Of a stretch of 6,465 bases of DNA, positions 1 to 6,379 are shown piece by piece; positions within the stretch are counted from its first letter, which is position 1, and each line of letters begins with the position of its first letter. Under the pieces are notes generated by a model, which was given only the letters and a program-made list of their open reading frames with translations, did not search any database and was not told the origin of the DNA. Location: NCBI GenBank assembly GCA_016189965.1, contig JACPRL010000018.1:1-6465 (forward strand). The letters are read 5' to 3'. The position numbers and the translations under genes were made by a program. This stretch comes from Acidobacteriota bacterium (lineage in GTDB: Bacteria > Acidobacteriota > Terriglobia > Acidiferrales > 2-02-FULL-67-57).

Positions 1-87
1 CTGGGTGTCCCCGCCGGAAATCTGAAGCAGCGGCGCTTCTTGAACCCGACGGCGGCTTTCGGACCTCCGGGCCGGTTTCTGGCATAG
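1..87 (+). CDS. C-terminal tail of an unidentified protein (5' partial)
   Basis: Frame 1 from the window edge reads 28 codons, ending ...RFLNPTAAFGPPGRFLA, then TAG at 85-87. Another plus frame stays open to about 147 with a less natural composition, and the third stops early. The main support for this frame is that its stop is followed immediately by a perfect hairpin (88-107), as expected at a gene end, and that the SDR gene on the other strand starts its own coding only at 157, giving a convergent arrangement. I do not recognise the family: the tail is too short, rich in Pro and Gly, with no motif. It could be chance reading of noncoding DNA. Confidence 0.35.
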   Translation: MGVPAGNLKQRRFLNPTAAFGPPGRFLA

Positions 88-107
88 CGGTGTCACCGTT
101 GACACCG
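88..107 (+). terminator. hairpin directly after the stop at 85-87
   Basis: CGGTGTCA (88-95) and TGACACCG (100-107) form a perfect 8-bp stem with a CCGT loop, starting on the base after the TAG. No T-run follows, so it is not a classical intrinsic terminator. A GC-rich stretch with GGCC repeats follows to about 140. It may end transcripts of the partial plus-strand gene or act as a 3'-end stabiliser between convergent genes. Confidence 0.35.
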
Positions 108-156
108 GCCCTTCCGGCCCCGATCGTCCCCCGGCCGGTAGGAGGGTAGCGGGCGT

Positions 157-1050
157 CTATTCCCCGAGCATCTGCCGCAACGCGGACTCAAGTTCAGGAT
201 GGAGGAATTTGTAGCCTGAAGCCGCCAGACGCGCCGGCTCGACCCGCGCGCTCGCCAGGAGCAACTCATCAGCCATCTCGCCAAAGACCAGCCGGGCGGC
301 AAAGGCCGGCATCGGGAAGACGGTGGGGCGCGAGAGGACGCGCCCCAGCGTTTTGGTGAATTCGCGGTTGGTCGCCACCTGGGGCGCGACGGCGTTCACC
401 GGCCCGCGCAGCCCCTCGGTGGTGAGCGCGAAGTGGATGACGTTCGCCAGCTCGTCCCGCGTAATCCAGCTCATCCACTGCCCGCCGCTGCCGATGACAC
501 CCCCCAAACCCAGGCGGAAGGGAGGGAGCATTTGCTTCAACGCGCCGCCCGCGGGATCGAGCACCACGCCGATGCGCAGGTGGACGACGCGCAGGCTGCG
601 CTCGGCCGCCGGCCGCGAGGCCGCCTCCCACTCCTGGCAGACATCAGCCAAGAAGCCGCGGCCGGGCGGGCTTTCCTCGCGCAACACTTCCTCGCCGCGG
701 TCGCCGTAGTAGCCCACGGCCGAGGCGCAGACCAGAACTTTCGGCGGCGGCGAGGCGTGCGTCAGCGCTTCCGCCAGCAGGCGCGTGCCGTTGACGCGGC
801 TGGTGCGGATGCGCTCTTTCTTCGCCGGCGTCCACCGGCCGGTGATGTTCTCCCCCGCCAGATGCACCACGGCGTTGAGCTCCGCCAAGCGCGCCGGGTC
901 GAGCTTGCCCGCCGCTGGGTCCCAACGGATTTCCGCCGGCGTGAAGGAGGTGGCGCGGCCGAGCCGGACGACCTCGTGTTGGTGGTCAGTGAGGAAGGAA
1001 ACCACAGCCGAGCCGATGAAGCCAGAGGCGCCCGTGACGAGGATTCTCAT
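157..1050 (-). CDS. TIGR01777 / SDR39U1-type NAD(P)-binding epimerase-like protein
   Basis: This is a 297-aa protein of the atypical/extended short-chain dehydrogenase group to which E. coli YfcH and human SDR39U1 belong; the substrate of the family is not established. Residues 1-30 are a Rossmann start with the dinucleotide motif TGASGFIG at 6-13. HLAGENI at 63-69, SAVGYYGDRG at 110-119, MLPPFRLGLGG at 174-184 and the WMSWI segment at 192-196 are family hallmarks. The C-terminal part (about 245-292, MPAFAARLVFGEMADELLL and onward) matches the DUF1731-type cap. Length is normal (about 300) and no break is visible. The ATG start is backed by GGGAGGG five bases upstream. It is cytosolic, with no signal peptide or membrane segment. 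It lies on the same strand as the permease but 295 nt downstream of it, behind repeats, so it is probably its own unit. Family assignment is secure; the biochemical role is unknown. Confidence 0.95.
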   Translation of the reverse strand: MRILVTGASGFIGSAVVSFLTDHQHEVVRLGRATSFTPAEIRWDPAAGKLDPARLAELNAVVHLAGENITGRWTPAKKERIRTSRVNGTRLLAEALTHASPPPKVLVCASAVGYYGDRGEEVLREESPPGRGFLADVCQEWEAASRPAAERSLRVVHLRIGVVLDPAGGALKQMLPPFRLGLGGVIGSGGQWMSWITRDELANVIHFALTTEGLRGPVNAVAPQVATNREFTKTLGRVLSRPTVFPMPAFAARLVFGEMADELLLASARVEPARLAASGYKFLHPELESALRQMLGE

Positions 1051-1055
1051 CGCAG

Positions 1056-1062
1056 CCCTCCC
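1056..1062 (-). promoter_or_regulatory. Shine-Dalgarno of the SDR gene
   Basis: On the minus strand GGGAGGG is followed by CTGCG and then the ATG at 1050-1048. This strong site with 5-nt spacing fixes the start. Confidence 0.75.
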
Positions 1063-1083
1063 GCGGGGTGCGCCGCTCCCTCT

Positions 1084-1112
1084 CTTTTACGCCAAGCTGC
1101 CCCCGGAGTCGA
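1084..1112 (-). promoter_or_regulatory. weak candidate sigma70-type promoter for the SDR gene
   Basis: Minus-strand TCGACT (plus 1112-1107; 4 of 6 to TTGACA) and TAAAAG (plus 1089-1084; 4 of 6 to TATAAT) are exactly 17 nt apart and sit about 35-60 nt upstream of the ATG. Placement is right but the matches are mediocre, so a chance hit is quite possible. Confidence 0.22.
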
Positions 1113-1139
1113 GAAAAAGCGCAAGCCGGCACGTTGGGC

Positions 1140-1163
1140 CACAGAGGCACGGAGGCACAGAGG
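1140..1163. repeat. three tandem octamers, CACAGAGG type
   Basis: CACAGAGG (1140-1147), CACGGAGG (1148-1155) and CACAGAGG (1156-1163) are head to tail. A related two-unit run (CACAAAGC, CACAAAGG) lies at 6358-6373 after the methyltransferase. I recall such cacagagg-cacagagg strings as common dispersed intergenic repeats in Acidobacteriota genomes. No coding sense is visible. Confidence 0.7.
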
Positions 1164-1195
1164 CGATCCGGCCCGCCGCATCCGAAACCACCGCG

Positions 1196-1311
1196 GGTAG
1201 CGCTGTCCCTCGCTGCGCTCGGGCCAGCCCGGCAACCCGCGCTACCTCTCCTTCTCGAAAGGTAGCGCAGGTTGCGAGGCCGTCCCGAGGCTTCGGGACG
1301 GCCGAGCTACC
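1196..1311. repeat. inverted pair of 51-nt palindromic elements (REP-doublet-like)
   Basis: Element A (1196-1246) begins GGTAGCGC and ends GCGCTACC. Element B (1261-1311) begins GGTAGCGC and ends GAGCTACC. Both are exactly 51 nt and they are separated by 14 nt (1247-1260). Read in reverse complement, A aligns with B without gaps at about two thirds of positions by my hand alignment, best at the ends. The facing arms GCAACCCGCGCTACC (1232-1246) and GGTAGCGCAGGTTGC (1261-1275) pair at 14 of 15 positions. Each element also has internal symmetry, and B contains a perfect 11-bp stem. There is no transposase here; a non-autonomous, REP-like mobile unit is an inference. Confidence 0.7.
1278..1303 (-). 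terminator. 11-bp perfect hairpin downstream of the purine permease gene
   Basis: GGCCGTCCCGA (1278-1288) and TCGGGACGGCC (1293-1303) pair perfectly around a 4-nt loop. It lies about 42 nt after the permease stop codon in the direction of its transcription. It is the core of repeat element B, and no clear U-run follows on the minus strand, so a terminator role is plausible from strength and position but not typical in form. Confidence 0.4.
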
Positions 1312-1345
1312 TGCGGGCGGCCTGGCAAGAGGTTATGCAACGGCT

Positions 1346-2659
<1,314 letters not shown>

Positions 2660-2665
2660 CGGAGT

Positions 2666-2670
2666 CTCCT
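2666..2670 (-). promoter_or_regulatory. Shine-Dalgarno of the permease gene
   Basis: Minus-strand AGGAG, then ACTCCG, then ATG (2659-2657). The 6-nt spacing supports this ATG over the upstream in-frame TTG at 2683, which would place the site inside the coding sequence. Confidence 0.7.
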
Positions 2671-2720
2671 CGTGCCGTGCCAACTTTTTTCGCCGACACC
2701 TCTTTCCGTCCTGTCAGTAG

Positions 2721-2756
2721 GCCAGACATTCCTGCCTGCCCTGAGTTGTCGAAGGG
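2721..2756. repeat. fragment of dispersed palindromic repeats
   Basis: GCCAGACATTCCTGCCTGCC (2721-2740) matches the perfect hairpin at 5476-5495 at 16 of 20 positions and keeps 6 of its 8 pairs. It is followed by CCCTGAGTTGTCGAAGGG (2739-2756), a one-base-shorter form of the CCCTGAGCTTGTCGAAGGG palindrome that I remember as widely dispersed in bacterial genomes. Both look decayed relative to the consensus forms. Confidence 0.55.
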
Positions 2757-2762
2757 TCTGGC

Positions 2763-2781
2763 GGGAGGGCGAAGCCCTCCT
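2763..2781. repeat. short GC-rich hairpin
   Basis: GGAGGGC (2764-2770), loop GAA, GCCCTCC (2774-2780) form a perfect 7-bp stem, with a further G-T pair (2763/2781) possible. It lies upstream of both divergent genes, so it does not terminate either of them. It probably belongs to the adjacent repeat block. Confidence 0.5.
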
Positions 2782-2928
2782 TCGTTCAATCCGAAGTTGC
2801 CTCCAATCAGTTGGAACGGCACGCGCAAATCCTCGAAGTTCATCCGCGCAAACGGGAACAGACTGCCGCTGAACGCTCCGCCGACGCAAGAGGAAATTGT
2901 GCGGCGGCCAGCCGCGCCGGGCAGGGGC

Positions 2929-2934
2929 TATAAT
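2929..2934 (+). promoter_or_regulatory. perfect TATAAT, candidate -10 of the copper ATPase gene
   Basis: A consensus TATAAT in very GC-rich DNA, 48 nt before the GTG start. No good -35 is visible: at 18-nt spacing CGGCCA (2905-2910) matches only 3 of 6, and TTGTGC at 2898-2903 is 25 nt away. GCGGC (2901-2905) and GCCGC (2911-2915) form a small inverted repeat in the -35 zone. A poor -35 with a perfect -10 would suit an activated, metal-responsive promoter, but that is inference. Confidence 0.4.
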
Positions 2935-2971
2935 GCGGATGAGCGCGCGGAACGACGCGTTCATTGGAAGC

Positions 2972-2977
2972 GGAGGG
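2972..2977 (+). promoter_or_regulatory. Shine-Dalgarno deciding the ATPase start
   Basis: GGAGGG followed by CGTA and then GTG at 2982. It supports GTG 2982 over the in-frame TTG at 2964, which has no ribosome-binding site and would put this site inside the gene. The resulting N-terminus MARDPVCGM is the usual beginning of a YHS domain. Confidence 0.7.
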
Positions 2978-2981
2978 CGTA

Positions 2982-5423
2982 GTGGCGCGAGACCCTGTCT
3001 GCGGCATGATGGTCGAGCCAGCCTCGGCGGCCGGCCGGCAGGAGTTCCGCGGCCAGACCTATTTCTTCTGCAGCACGCATTGCGTGGAGAAGTTCCGCGC
3101 CGCGCCGGAAAAATACCTCGCCACTTTGCTCGTTTCCCTCGGTCAGCCCGCGCCGGCGACGATGAAGCCCCCGCCCGCGCAACCCGCTGGCCTCTACACC
3201 TGCCCGATGGATCCGGAAGTGCGCCAAGCGCAGCCGGGTGCCTGCCCGAAGTGCGGCATGGCGCTCGAGCCGATGCTCGCCCCGCCCGCGCCCACCCGCA
3301 CCGAGTACGTCTGCCCGATGCACCCCGAAGTCGTCCGCCCCGAGCCGGGCGCCTGCCCCATCTGCGGCATGGCCCTCGAGCCGCGCACGGTGACTGCCGA
3401 GGAAGAAGAAAGCCCCGAGCTGGCCGACATGCGCCGGCGCTTCTGGGCCAGCCTCGTGCTGACCGCGCCCGTGCTCATCCTGGCGATGGGCGAGATGATT
3501 CCCGGTTTCCCCTTCCGCCACGCCCTCCGCGGCCCCTGGGTCGCCTGGGTGCAGTTGGCGCTGGCGACGCCGGTGGTGTTGTGGGGCGGCTGGCCGTTCT
3601 TTGTGCGCGGCTGGGCGTCAATCGTGAACCGCAGTCTGAACATGTTCACCCTCATCGCCATCGGCACCGGCACGGCTTACGTCTACAGCGTCGCGGCCAC
3701 GCTCTTCCCCGGCGCCTTCCCGGACTCCTTCGGCGCCCACGGCGGCGCCGTGCCGGTCTACTTCGAAGCCGCCGCCGTCATCGCCACGCTGGTTCTCCTC
3801 GGCCAGGTGCTGGAACTGCGCGCCCGCGGCCAGACCAGCCGCGCCATCCGCAGCCTGCTGGCGCTGGCGCCGAAGACCGCCCGCCTTGTGCGCGACGACG
3901 GCACCGAGCAGGACATCCCCCTCGAACAAGTCCAGCGCGGCCACCGCCTCCGCGTCCGCCCAGGCGAAAAGGTCCCGGTGGACGGCGTCGTCGTGGAAGG
4001 GACGAGCGCGGTGGACGAATCCATGATCACCGGCGAGCCCATCCCGGTCGAGAAAGCGCCCGGCAGCCGCGTCATCGGCGGCACGGTCAACGGCACCGGC
4101 AGCTTCATTCTGCGCGCCGAGCGCGTGGGCAACGAGACGCTGCTGGCGCAGATTGTCCAGCTCGTCAGCGAAGCCCAGCGCAGCCGCGCGCCCATCCAGC
4201 GGCTCGCCGATCGCGTCTCGGCCTACTTCGTCCCCGCAGTGGTGGCGGTGGCGCTGGTGACGTTCATCGTCTGGGGCGTCTGGGGCCCGGAGCCGCGGCT
4301 GGCTTACGGGCTGCTGCACGCCGTCGCCGTGCTCATCATCGCCTGCCCGTGCGCGCTGGGGCTCGCGACCCCGATGTCCATCATGGTCGGCACCGGCCGC
4401 GGCGCCACCGCCGGCGTGCTCATCAAGAACGCCGAGGCGCTCGAAATCTTCGGCAAAGTGGACACGCTGGTCGTCGACAAAACCGGCACGCTCACCGAAG
4501 GCAAGCCGCGGCTGGCCTCGGTCGTGACCCACGGCGGCTGGACGGAAGCCGACCTGCTCCGCCTCGCCGCCAGCCTCGAGCAGGCCAGCGAGCATCCGCT
4601 GGCGGCGGCGATTGTCGCCGGCGCACGCCAACGGGGCTTCGAGCTCGCCCGCACCGAGGAGTTCCGTTCTTTGACCGGCAAGGGGGCAATGGGAATGCTG
4701 GACGACCGCCGCGTGGCACTCGGCAACCGCTTGCTTCTCCGGGAACTGGGCATTGACCCCACTCCCCTGGGCGAGCAGGCGGAAGCCTTGCGCAGCGACG
4801 GGCAAACAGTGGTGTTTGTCGCTGTCGGCTCAGAGCTGGCCGGCTTGCTCGGTGTGGCCGATCCTATCAAGGGCTCCACGCACGAGGCCGTCCGCCTGCT
4901 GCACAAGGAGGGCGTCCGCCTTGTGATGGTCAGCGGCGACAACCGCACCACCGCCGAGGCCGTCGCCCGCAAGCTGAGCATTGACGAAGTCACCGCTGAA
5001 GTTCTGCCCGAGCAAAAGAGCGAGATCGTAAAACGGCTTCAAGCCGGGCACCGCGTGGTGGCGATGGCCGGTGACGGCATCAACGACGCCCCCGCGCTCG
5101 CCCAAGCTCACGTCGGCATCGCCATGGGCACCGGCACCGACGTCGCCATCGAGAGCGCCGGCGTGGTGCTGGTCAAGGGCGACCTGCTCGCGCTGGCCCG
5201 CGCCCGCCGCCTCAGCCGCGCCACCATGCGCAACATCCGCCAGAACCTCGTCCTGGCTTTCCTCTACAACTCCCTCGCCGTGCCCCTGGCCGCCGGCGGC
5301 CTCTACCTGCTCTTCGACCTCCTCCCCGGCCCCTTCATGCCCCTGGTCGCCGCCGCCGCCAAGACCTTCAGCTCCCTCTCCGTCATCTCCAACGCCCTCC
5401 GCCTCCGCCGCGTCCCCCTCTGA
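2982..5423 (+). CDS. copA: P1B-type copper-translocating ATPase with YHS and two heavy-metal-binding modules
   Basis: An 813-aa inner-membrane P-type ATPase, predicted to export Cu(I) from the cytosol using ATP. In order: YHS domain (about 3-46; Cys in DPVCGM and the CSTHC motif); two HMBD zinc-ribbon-like modules (about 72-97, CPMDPEV...CPKCGM; 109-134, CPMHPEV...CPICGM); eight membrane helices with a Gly-Gly kink (WGGWPFF) in the second; actuator TGEP (350-353); CPC(x)6P (C455-P464); phosphorylation site DKTGT (D499); nucleotide-binding HP (H538-P539); GDN (652-654); hinge GDGINDAP (D698, D702). Helix 7 has N(x)6YN(x)4P (N755, Y762, N763, P768), the Cu(I)-type signature. No HMA CxxC domain is present. 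Oddity: helix 8 reads P(x)6KTFSS, with Lys794 where the Cu(I) family has Met. No copper regulator or chaperone lies in the window. Copper is the best call from CPC and YN; altered metal choice is possible. Confidence 0.95.
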   Translation: MARDPVCGMMVEPASAAGRQEFRGQTYFFCSTHCVEKFRAAPEKYLATLLVSLGQPAPATMKPPPAQPAGLYTCPMDPEVRQAQPGACPKCGMALEPMLAPPAPTRTEYVCPMHPEVVRPEPGACPICGMALEPRTVTAEEEESPELADMRRRFWASLVLTAPVLILAMGEMIPGFPFRHALRGPWVAWVQLALATPVVLWGGWPFFVRGWASIVNRSLNMFTLIAIGTGTAYVYSVAATLFPGAFPDSFGAHGGAVPVYFEAAAVIATLVLLGQVLELRARGQTSRAIRSLLALAPKTARLVRDDGTEQDIPLEQVQRGHRLRVRPGEKVPVDGVVVEGTSAVDESMITGEPIPVEKAPGSRVIGGTVNGTGSFILRAERVGNETLLAQIVQLVSEAQRSRAPIQRLADRVSAYFVPAVVAVALVTFIVWGVWGPEPRLAYGLLHAVAVLIIACPCALGLATPMSIMVGTGRGATAGVLIKNAEALEIFGKVDTLVVDKTGTLTEGKPRLASVVTHGGWTEADLLRLAASLEQASEHPLAAAIVAGARQRGFELARTEEFRSLTGKGAMGMLDDRRVALGNRLLLRELGIDPTPLGEQAEALRSDGQTVVFVAVGSELAGLLGVADPIKGSTHEAVRLLHKEGVRLVMVSGDNRTTAEAVARKLSIDEVTAEVLPEQKSEIVKRLQAGHRVVAMAGDGINDAPALAQAHVGIAMGTGTDVAIESAGVVLVKGDLLALARARRLSRATMRNIRQNLVLAFLYNSLAVPLAAGGLYLLFDLLPGPFMPLVAAAAKTFSSLSVISNALRLRRVPL

Positions 5424-5475
5424 GATCTCCAATGTCAAACTCGCTATCCCCCGCTCGCTTTTCTGCTTGTGGTGG

Positions 5476-5495
5476 GACAGACATTCGTGTCTGTC
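5476..5495 (+). terminator. perfect hairpin with TTCG loop after the ATPase gene
   Basis: GACAGACA (5476-5483), TTCG, TGTCTGTC (5488-5495): a perfect 8-bp stem closed by a UUCG tetraloop, 53 nt after the ATPase stop. No T-run follows. It is the best copy of the dispersed palindrome also seen at 2721-2740, so it is a repeat first and a possible terminator second. Confidence 0.4.
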
Positions 5496-5597
5496 AGGCG
5501 CCCTCAAGGGCGTCCAACCCAGCGGCTCTTTTATCCCGAGGGGAGTCGAGGGACGCCGCTGGGGCAGTGCTTGTGGGGTCGGGCCTTCAGGCCCGAC
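5476..5597. repeat. cluster of four hairpins between ATPase and methyltransferase
   Basis: Four consecutive inverted repeats occupy 122 nt: 5476-5495 (8 bp, TTCG loop); 5497-5514 (GGCGCCC/GGGCGTC, 7 bp with one G-U, TCAA loop); 5518-5526 with 5555-5563 (CCCAGCGGC/GCCGCTGGG, 9 bp, 28-nt loop that itself holds TCCC...GGGA symmetry); 5578-5597 (GTCGGGCC/GGCCCGAC, 8 bp, TTCA loop). They do not overlap and could form together. The strings resemble intergenic repeats I remember from Acidobacteriota. The rest of the 268-nt gap (5424-5475 and 5598-5691) holds nothing I can name. Confidence 0.7.
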
Positions 5598-5691
5598 ATA
5601 CTCTGGGCCAATCAACTCAGACGGGTGCTCGCCGCAGGCTCCCTTGGTCGCCTCGCAGGCCGGGCGGGTGGGCCAGCCCTCTGATCCAAGC

Positions 5692-6348
5692 ATGAGCCGA
5701 CGCGACCCCTACGTCCCCGCCGCCGGCTTCCACGCCTTCAGCCGCTGGTACGACCCCATCGTCCGGCTCACCACCCGCGAGTCCGCCTTCAAGCGCCGCC
5801 TCCTCCAGCAGGCCGGCATTGAGAACGGCCACCGCGTGCTCGACCTCGGCTGCGGCACCGCGACCCTCACCCTGCTCATCAAGCAGATGCATCCCCAGGC
5901 CGAGGTCATCGGGCTCGACGCCGACCCCACCATCCTCCGCCTCGCGCAGGCCAAGGCGGCGCGCGCCGGCCTCGCCCTCGCTCTCGATTGTAGCCTCGCC
6001 TCCGCCTTGCCCTATCCCGCCGATTCGTTCGACCGCGTACTCTCCAGCCTCTTCTTCCATCACCTCGCGCCCGAGGCCAAGCGCCAGGCCGTGCGGGAAA
6101 TTTTCCGCGTCCTGCGCCCCCGTGGCGAACTCCACGTCGCCGACTGGGGCCGCCCGCAGAATGTCTTTATGCGCCTGCCCTTCTTTCTCGTCCAGCTCCT
6201 CGACGGCTTCACCCCCACCGCCGACAACCTCGCCGGCCGCCTGCCTGAGTTCTTCCGCGACGCTGGCTGTGCCGACGTCCGAGAAACCTCCCGCTTCGCC
6301 ACCCTCTTCGGCACCCTCGCCCTCTACCGCGCCACCAAGCCCGCCTAA
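5692..6348 (+). CDS. class I SAM-dependent methyltransferase (Methyltransf_11/25, UbiE-like)
   Basis: A 218-aa cytosolic protein predicted to transfer a methyl group from S-adenosylmethionine; the acceptor is unknown. The N-terminus (FHAFSRWYDPIVRLTTRE, 13-30) is the short helical lead seen in a UbiE-like group. Motif I is VLDLGCGTATLTL (49-61, D51-x-G53-x-G55), the ribose-binding acidic residue is D76 in VIGLDADP (72-79), motif III lies at 98-125 (ALPYPADSFDRVLSSLFFHHL region), and LRPRGELHVADWG (141-153) completes the Rossmann core. No arsenite-methyltransferase Cys set is visible. ATG 5692 is chosen because family similarity begins just after it; there is no Shine-Dalgarno, and GTG 5668 (8 residues longer) is a weaker alternative. 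The same frame is open far upstream, but that part overlaps the ATPase out of frame and is not coding. It follows the ATPase on the same strand across the hairpin cluster, so any link to metal handling is only positional. Confidence 0.9.
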   Translation: MSRRDPYVPAAGFHAFSRWYDPIVRLTTRESAFKRRLLQQAGIENGHRVLDLGCGTATLTLLIKQMHPQAEVIGLDADPTILRLAQAKAARAGLALALDCSLASALPYPADSFDRVLSSLFFHHLAPEAKRQAVREIFRVLRPRGELHVADWGRPQNVFMRLPFFLVQLLDGFTPTADNLAGRLPEFFRDAGCADVRETSRFATLFGTLALYRATKPA

Positions 6349-6357
6349 CCTGCAAGA

Positions 6358-6373
6358 CACAAAGCCACAAAGG
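6358..6373. repeat. two tandem octamers, CACAAAGG type
   Basis: CACAAAGC (6358-6365) and CACAAAGG (6366-6373) start ten bases after the methyltransferase stop. They are related to the CACAGAGG run at 1140-1163. Confidence 0.5.
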
Positions 6374-6379
6374 AAACCT

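Larger units (their letters stand above)
2660..2981. other. divergent intergenic region between permease and ATPase
   Basis: These 322 nt serve both divergent genes. From the permease side they hold its ribosome-binding site, a T6/A6 run (2685-2690), repeat fragments (2721-2756), a short hairpin (2763-2781), a less GC-rich stretch (about 2781-2895) with no clear gene, a perfect TATAAT (2929-2934), and the ATPase ribosome-binding site (2972-2977). I could not find a convincing promoter for the permease, nor a recognisable CsoR, CueR or CopY operator for the ATPase. Confidence 0.6.

Noticed and set aside
433..1200. Long plus-strand open frames opposite the SDR gene.
   Set aside because: They are antisense shadows of a clearly recognised gene in GC-rich DNA, with Arg/Ala/Pro-rich translation and no ribosome-binding site.
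1196..1311. A CRISPR array, because of regularly spaced palindromes.
   Set aside because: There are only two diverged units in inverse orientation, not direct repeats, with no cas genes nearby.
2660..2683. TTG at 2683 as the start of the permease (8 residues longer).
   Set aside because: The AGGAG site at the correct distance from ATG 2659 would fall inside the coding sequence, and the extra residues are not family-like.
2660..2800. A purine riboswitch in the leader of the purine permease.
   Set aside because: I could not find the conserved core or the three-stem layout; the leader is repeat debris and an A-run.
2964..2981. TTG at 2964 as the start of the ATPase (6 residues longer).
   Set aside because: It has no ribosome-binding site, whereas GTG 2982 has GGAGGG at the right distance and gives a typical YHS N-terminus.
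3618..4805. A 395-codon minus-strand open frame inside the ATPase gene.
   Set aside because: It is antisense to a gene with all family motifs intact and has no recognisable domain, a usual artefact of high GC3.
5071..5691. A continuous plus-strand open frame joining the ATPase 3' region to the methyltransferase, suggesting a longer fusion protein.
   Set aside because: It is the out-of-frame shadow of the ATPase, with low-complexity Ser/Pro/Ala translation. The recognisable methyltransferase begins just after ATG 5692.
5469..5695. Small proteins encoded in the gap after the ATPase.
   Set aside because: The open frames run across four hairpins of repeat DNA and resemble spurious calls made from dispersed repeats; none has a Shine-Dalgarno.
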